A stretch of 36,254 bases of DNA from an uncultured Clostridia bacterium. GTDB taxonomy: Bacteria; Bacillota; Clostridia; Christensenellales; Aristaeellaceae. The stretch is from NCBI GenBank assembly GCA_934615235.1, contig CAKTTL010000022.1:1-36254 (forward strand), given 5' to 3'. A program made the translations under genes and the position numbers. How positions within the stretch are numbered: the first letter of the stretch is position 1; every line of letters starts with the position of its first letter. Below, piece by piece: positions 32,622-36,254 of this stretch. A model generated the notes under the pieces. It was not told the origin of the DNA, did no database searches, and worked only from the letters and a program-made list of their open reading frames with translations.

Positions 32622-33821
32622 ATGTCGCTTTATCTTTCCAGCCGCTGCACGGGCATTTCCCCTTCTGCCACCCTTGAAATCAACACGCGGGCCAAGCAGC
32701 TCCGCGCGGAGGGCAAGCATGTTTACGGGTTTGCAGTGGGCGAGCCGGATTTTCCTACGCCGGAATATATCTGCGACGCGGCGCGCGAGGCGCTGAAGTT
32801 GGGACTGACGCGCTATACCCCGGTCGCCGGCACGAAGGAGCTGCGCGGCGCGATCTGCGAAAAGCTTGAGCGCGACAACAACCTTCATTATAAACCCACC
32901 GAGGTGATCGTCTCCAACGGCGCAAAGCAGGCGCTGCTCAACGCGTTCGTCGCCATTCTCAACCCGGGCGACGAGGTGCTGCTGCCCACGCCCTGCTGGG
33001 TGAGCTATCCGGAAATGATCCGCATGGCCGGCGGCGTGCCGATTATGGTCAAAACAAAGGAAGAAGAGGGCTTCCTGCCTTCCCTGAAGCTGCTGGAAAA
33101 GCTGACCACGCCGCGCACGAAGGCGATCGTCATCAACAGCCCGAACAACCCGACCGGCTGCGTATATCCGCCGGAACTGCTGGAGAAAATCGCGGAGTTT
33201 GCGATTGAAAAGGAAATCTACGTCGTCAGCGACGAAATCTACGAACGGCTCATCTACGACGGTCAGCAGCATGTGTCCATCGCGTCCTTCGGGCCGCAGA
33301 TTCACAAGCAGGCGATCGTCATCAACGGCCTGTCGAAGACGTTTGCAATGACTGGCTGGCGCATGGGCTATGCCGCTGCCTCCGAGGATATTGTCAACGC
33401 CATGGCGGCTTATCAGAGCCATGCGACGTCCGGCGCGAACTCCATCGCGCAGTATGCGTCCTATAAGGCGCTTCAAAACGGTGCGGCTTATATTCGCGCC
33501 ATGCGCGAAGAATACGACGCCCGCCGCCAGCTGATGGTCGCCAAGATTAACGGCATGGACGGCGTCAGCTGCATCACGCCGCACGGCGCGTTCTATGTTA
33601 TGCTTAACGTGAAAAAGCTGATCGGCCGCACGTTCCGGGGCGAGAAGATTGAGGACGCGGTCGCGCTCAGCCGGATGCTGCTCGACGCGGTCAACGTGGC
33701 CGTCGTTCCGGGCGACGCGTTCGAAGCGCCGGGATTCTGCCGCATTTCGTACGCCGTCAGCCGCGAGGACATCGATGCGGGCCTGGATGCGATCGGCAGG
33801 TTCGTCGGGATGGTGGAGTGA
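32622..33821 (+). CDS. PLP-dependent aminotransferase, aspartate aminotransferase type (class I)
   Basis: The protein has 399 residues from ATG 32622, preceded by CGGAGG; the frame opens at 32580 but that ATG lacks a ribosome binding site. Motifs of fold-type I aminotransferases are present: FAVGEPDFPTPEYI, TRYTPVAGTKELR, NGAKQALLNAF, NSPNNPTG (the Asn that touches PLP), SDEIYERLIYD (Asp to the pyridine N), and GLSKTFAMTGWRMGY with the Schiff-base Lys. The substrate-carboxylate Arg is in FCRISYA. It moves amino groups between an amino acid, probably aspartate, and 2-oxoglutarate in the cytoplasm. It is a single gene followed by a palindromic element and a terminator. Confidence 0.93.
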   Translation: MSLYLSSRCTGISPSATLEINTRAKQLRAEGKHVYGFAVGEPDFPTPEYICDAAREALKLGLTRYTPVAGTKELRGAICEKLERDNNLHYKPTEVIVSNGAKQALLNAFVAILNPGDEVLLPTPCWVSYPEMIRMAGGVPIMVKTKEEEGFLPSLKLLEKLTTPRTKAIVINSPNNPTGCVYPPELLEKIAEFAIEKEIYVVSDEIYERLIYDGQQHVSIASFGPQIHKQAIVINGLSKTFAMTGWRMGYAAASEDIVNAMAAYQSHATSGANSIAQYASYKALQNGAAYIRAMREEYDARRQLMVAKINGMDGVSCITPHGAFYVMLNVKKLIGRTFRGEKIEDAVALSRMLLDAVNVAVVPGDAFEAPGFCRISYAVSREDIDAGLDAIGRFVGMVE

Positions 33822-33829
33822 TGGGAGAA

Positions 33830-33910
33830 GACGTGTTTTTGGGGGAAGGGACCTTCTTTCAGGAGAAAGAAGGTCCCTTCCCCCAAACCCCCTTCCTCCA
33901 AGAAAGCCGT
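33830..33910 (+). repeat. Palindromic intergenic element, copy B
   Basis: A perfect 23-base arm (33838-33860) pairs with 33865-33887 around AGGA. The flanks are GACGTGTTTTT on the left and CCCCCTTC, then CAAGAAAGCCGTC on the right. It is the same element as 2510-2582, in the same orientation relative to the preceding gene, nine bases after the aminotransferase stop. Compared with copy A, both arms differ in step, so pairing is kept. Confidence 0.8.
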
Positions 33911-33923
33911 CTTTATTAAAATA

Positions 33924-33969
33924 AAAGAAGCGGATTTGTAACCCGTTTGGGGTTCAAATCCGCTTCTTT
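33924..33969. terminator. Bidirectional terminator between aminotransferase and nrdD
   Basis: AAAGAAGCGGATTTG (33924-33938) pairs with CAAATCCGCTTCTTT (33955-33969), with AACCC/GGGTT inside. T-rich sequence follows on both strands (GTTATTTCTTCTT on plus, ATTTTAATAAAG on minus). It ends both converging genes. Confidence 0.9.
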
Positions 33970-33980
33970 GTTATTTCTTC

Positions 33981-36254
33981 TTACGCGGTAACCGTGGTTT
34001 CACTGATGAACTTGCGCACATCGCCCACGCCGACGTATTTTTCGGCTTTGCCATCCTTCACAACGACGAGCGTCGGGGCCTGTTTGATGCCCAGCAGCGT
34101 GGCCAGTTCGGCGTTCTCGTTTGCGAGCAGCTTCTGATAACTTACGCCCGCTTTTTCCAGCAGCTGGCAGGCGACGCGGCAGTTCGGGCAGGTCGCGGTA
34201 GCGAAGAGATACGCGCCGTCTTTCACAGCGGCGCTCTGCGCCGCAGATTCAGCGCGCGCCATCCGCTCTTCCTCGTCCAGCGGGCCAACGTGCGTCAGCT
34301 TCGACGCGCCGACATCGTACACCTTGCGGTCGTGGAATTCCTGCGTTTTGCCGGCGTTCCAGTTCTGCACCGGGCGGTAATAGCCGGTGATGCGGCTGTA
34401 AACTTCGCTGCGCGCGCCGCACTTGGGGCATTCGAAATGCTCGCCCGCGATGTAGCCGTGCTCCGGGCAGACGGAGTAGGTGGGGGAAAGCGTGTAGTAC
34501 GGCAGGCGGTAATTTTCGGCGATTTTGCGCACAAGCGTCGCCGCGGCGTGCCAGTCGGGCAGCTTTTCGCCGAGGAACGCGTGGAACACCGTGCCGGAGG
34601 TGTACAGCGTCTGCAGCTCGTCCTGAATATCCAGCGCGGAGAAAATATCCTCCGTATAACCGACCGGCAGGTGGGAGCTGTTGGTGTAGTAAGGCGTCTC
34701 GCCCGGACGCGCGGCGGTGATGATGTTCGGATAGCGCTGCACGTCGTGCTTGGCCAGACGGTAGCTCGTGGATTCCGCCGGCGTGGCTTCGAGGTTGTAC
34801 AGATCGCCGTACTGCTCCTGATAGTCGCTCAGACGCTCGCGCATGTGGTTGAGCACATCCTTGGCGAACTGCTGCGCTTTGGGCTTGGAAAGGTCGATGC
34901 CGAGCCACTTGGCGTTCAGGCACGCTTCGTTCATGCCGACCAGGCCGATGGTGGAGAAGTGGTTATCCAGTGAGCCGAGGTAATGCTTCGTATACGGATA
35001 CAGTCCCTCGTGCAGCAGATTGGTGATGATGGTGCGCTTGATTTTCAGGGAGCGCGCGGAAATGTCCATCATGTGGTCCAAGCGCTTGTAGAATTCCTTC
35101 TCGTCCGCCGAGAGATAGGCGATGCGCGGCAGATTGATTGTAACCACGCCGACCGAGCCGGTCGATTCGCCGCTGCCGAAGAAGCCGCCGCTCTTTTTGC
35201 GCAGCTCGCGCAGATCCAGCCGCAGGCGGCAGCACATCGAGCGCACGTCGCTGGGTTCCATGTCGGAGTTGATATAGTTGCTGAAATACGGCGTGCCGTA
35301 TTTGCTCGTCATTTCGAAGAGCAGACGGTTGTTTTCGGTGTCGCTCCAATCGAAGTCGCGCGTGATGGAATACGTCGGGATCGGGTACTGGAAGCCGCGG
35401 CCGTCCGCGTCGCCCTCGATCATGATCTCGATGAACGCCTTGTTGACCATGTCCATTTCTTTCTGTACGTCGCCGTAGCAGAAATCCATTTCCTGGCCGC
35501 CGACGATGCAGGGCTGGTTCGCCAGATCGCGCGGAACGGTCCAGTCCAGCGTGATGTTGGAGAAGGGGGCCTGCGTGCCCCAGCGGGAAGGCGTGTTCAC
35601 GCCGAAAATGAACGATTCGATGCACTTTTTGACCTGATCGTAGGACAGGTTATCCGCGCGCACAAACGGCGCGAGATAGGTGTCGAAGCTGGAGAACGCC
35701 TGCGCGCCCGCCCATTCGTTCTGCATGATGCCCAGGAAGTTGACCATCTGATTGCACAGCGTGGCCAGATGTTTGGCGGGCTTGCTGCTGATCTTGCCGG
35801 TTACGCCGCCCAGGCCTTCTTTAATCAGCTGCTTGAGCGACCAGCCGGCGCAGTAGCCGGTCAGCATGGAAAGATCGTGCAGATGAATATCGGCCGCCTT
35901 ATGCGCTTCGGCGATTTCCTCGTCGTATACTTCGCTGAGCCAGTAGTTGGCCGTGATCGCGCCGGAGTTGGAAAGGATCAGGCCGCCGACGGAATAGGTG
36001 ACGGTGCTGTTTTCCTTGACGCGCCAGTCGTTGATTTTGAGGTAGTTGTTGACGGTGTTTTTATAATCGAGATAGGTGGACTGCATGTTGCGCAGCTTTT
36101 CGCGCTGGCGGCGATAGAGGATGTAGGCCTTGGCCACGTCGGTATAGCCGGACTTGGAAAGCACCGATTCGACGCTGTCCTGAATGTCTTCCACGGCGAT
36201 GAGGCCGTCCTTGATTTTCGGCTCGAAGTCGGCCGTCACGCGCAGGGCGATGAA
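33981..36254 (-). CDS. nrdD: Anaerobic (class III) ribonucleoside-triphosphate reductase with fused C-terminal redoxin domain (5' end outside the window)
   Basis: The frame is open to the right edge (FIALRVTADFEP...), so GTG 36239 is not the start; the first half of the ATP-cone is missing. In order: the end of the ATP-cone (VAKAYILYRRQREKLRNM), the NRDD barrel (AADIHLHDLSMLTGYCAGWS; SFIFGVNTPSRWGTQAPFSN; ESTGSVGVVTINLPRIAYLS; HFSTIGLVGMNEAC), a zinc site (CPEH and CPKC), and the glycyl-radical loop RITGYYRPVQNWNAGK with Gly at 34383-34385. The last 75 residues form a redoxin with CPNC and cis-Pro APTLVVV. NrdD makes dNTPs without oxygen after activation by NrdG. The fused redoxin probably supplies electrons in place of formate. 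No nrdG is seen in the window. Confidence 0.95.
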   Translation of the reverse strand, partial: FIALRVTADFEPKIKDGLIAVEDIQDSVESVLSKSGYTDVAKAYILYRRQREKLRNMQSTYLDYKNTVNNYLKINDWRVKENSTVTYSVGGLILSNSGAITANYWLSEVYDEEIAEAHKAADIHLHDLSMLTGYCAGWSLKQLIKEGLGGVTGKISSKPAKHLATLCNQMVNFLGIMQNEWAGAQAFSSFDTYLAPFVRADNLSYDQVKKCIESFIFGVNTPSRWGTQAPFSNITLDWTVPRDLANQPCIVGGQEMDFCYGDVQKEMDMVNKAFIEIMIEGDADGRGFQYPIPTYSITRDFDWSDTENNRLLFEMTSKYGTPYFSNYINSDMEPSDVRSMCCRLRLDLRELRKKSGGFFGSGESTGSVGVVTINLPRIAYLSADEKEFYKRLDHMMDISARSLKIKRTIITNLLHEGLYPYTKHYLGSLDNHFSTIGLVGMNEACLNAKWLGIDLSKPKAQQFAKDVLNHMRERLSDYQEQYGDLYNLEATPAESTSYRLAKHDVQRYPNIITAARPGETPYYTNSSHLPVGYTEDIFSALDIQDELQTLYTSGTVFHAFLGEKLPDWHAAATLVRKIAENYRLPYYTLSPTYSVCPEHGYIAGEHFECPKCGARSEVYSRITGYYRPVQNWNAGKTQEFHDRKVYDVGASKLTHVGPLDEEERMARAESAAQSAAVKDGAYLFATATCPNCRVACQLLEKAGVSYQKLLANENAELATLLGIKQAPTLVVVKDGKAEKYVGVGDVRKFISETTVTA

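Noticed and set aside
33948..33964. A tRNA 3' part (GGTTCAAATCC resembles a T arm)
   Set aside because: No acceptor, D or anticodon arm is found around it. The bases belong to the long symmetrical terminator stem at 33924-33969.
1..36254. CRISPR arrays, rRNA genes, insertion sequences or phage genes
   Set aside because: No regularly spaced repeats, rRNA signatures, transposase, integrase or phage motifs were seen on either strand.

Overview
The window looks like chromosome from an anaerobic, Gram-positive-type member of the Clostridia. The evidence is lipoprotein-style binding proteins with MKK signal peptides, a class III (anaerobic) ribonucleotide reductase, an L,D-transpeptidase, a YerB-type DUF3048 protein, YesM/YesN two-component pairs and strong AGGAGG-like ribosome binding sites. 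The moderately GC-rich sequence and signal-peptide style suggest a gut Christensenellales or Oscillospirales relative, but that is only an impression.

Layout. Positions 1-102 are the tail of an unrecognised gene, followed by a terminator and a 5'-truncated gene remnant (164-559). A visibly AT-richer, long fumarylacetoacetase-family gene follows (634-2451). Positions 2668-7338 (minus strand) carry an Lpl/YtcQ-type carbohydrate ABC importer (two permeases and a lipoprotein) plus an FAD-dependent oxidoreductase. It is divergent from a YesN/YesM-type response regulator and sensor kinase (7536-10819). A structured, gene-free stretch (10820-11278) leads into a second module in a different order: kinase, permease, permease, binding protein, response regulator (11279-17382). 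Neither importer has its own ATPase, as is usual for this class; a shared MsmX-type ATPase elsewhere is expected.

Positions 17545-20323 hold an XRE-TPR regulator translationally coupled to an ABC exporter. Positions 20400-23328 (minus) are a complete TRAP dicarboxylate-type importer behind a promoter with nested palindromes. After a small YcxB-like membrane protein come two genes that have both lost their 5' parts and are joined head to head at about 24,895: the C-terminal half of a large AraC regulator and the C-terminal half of a sugar-binding protein. This looks like the scar of a third Lpl-type module. Positions 26019-28359 are an AraC/GyrI regulator with an ABC-2 exporter. A tRNA-Lys(CTT) with a consensus promoter follows. 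The last part is an envelope group (GT2 glycosyltransferase, L,D-transpeptidase, YerB-like protein), an aspartate-type aminotransferase, and the anaerobic ribonucleotide reductase nrdD fused to a C-terminal redoxin and running off the right edge.

Taken together this is a nutrient-scavenging and signalling region: three to four import systems, each next to its own sensor or regulator. Structures beyond the genes include two copies of a palindromic element whose arms have changed in parallel, and strong hairpins 13-18 bases after the stop codon of every intact binding-protein gene. Palindromes also lie at two promoters, and a structured segment before the second kinase has mutually exclusive pairings.
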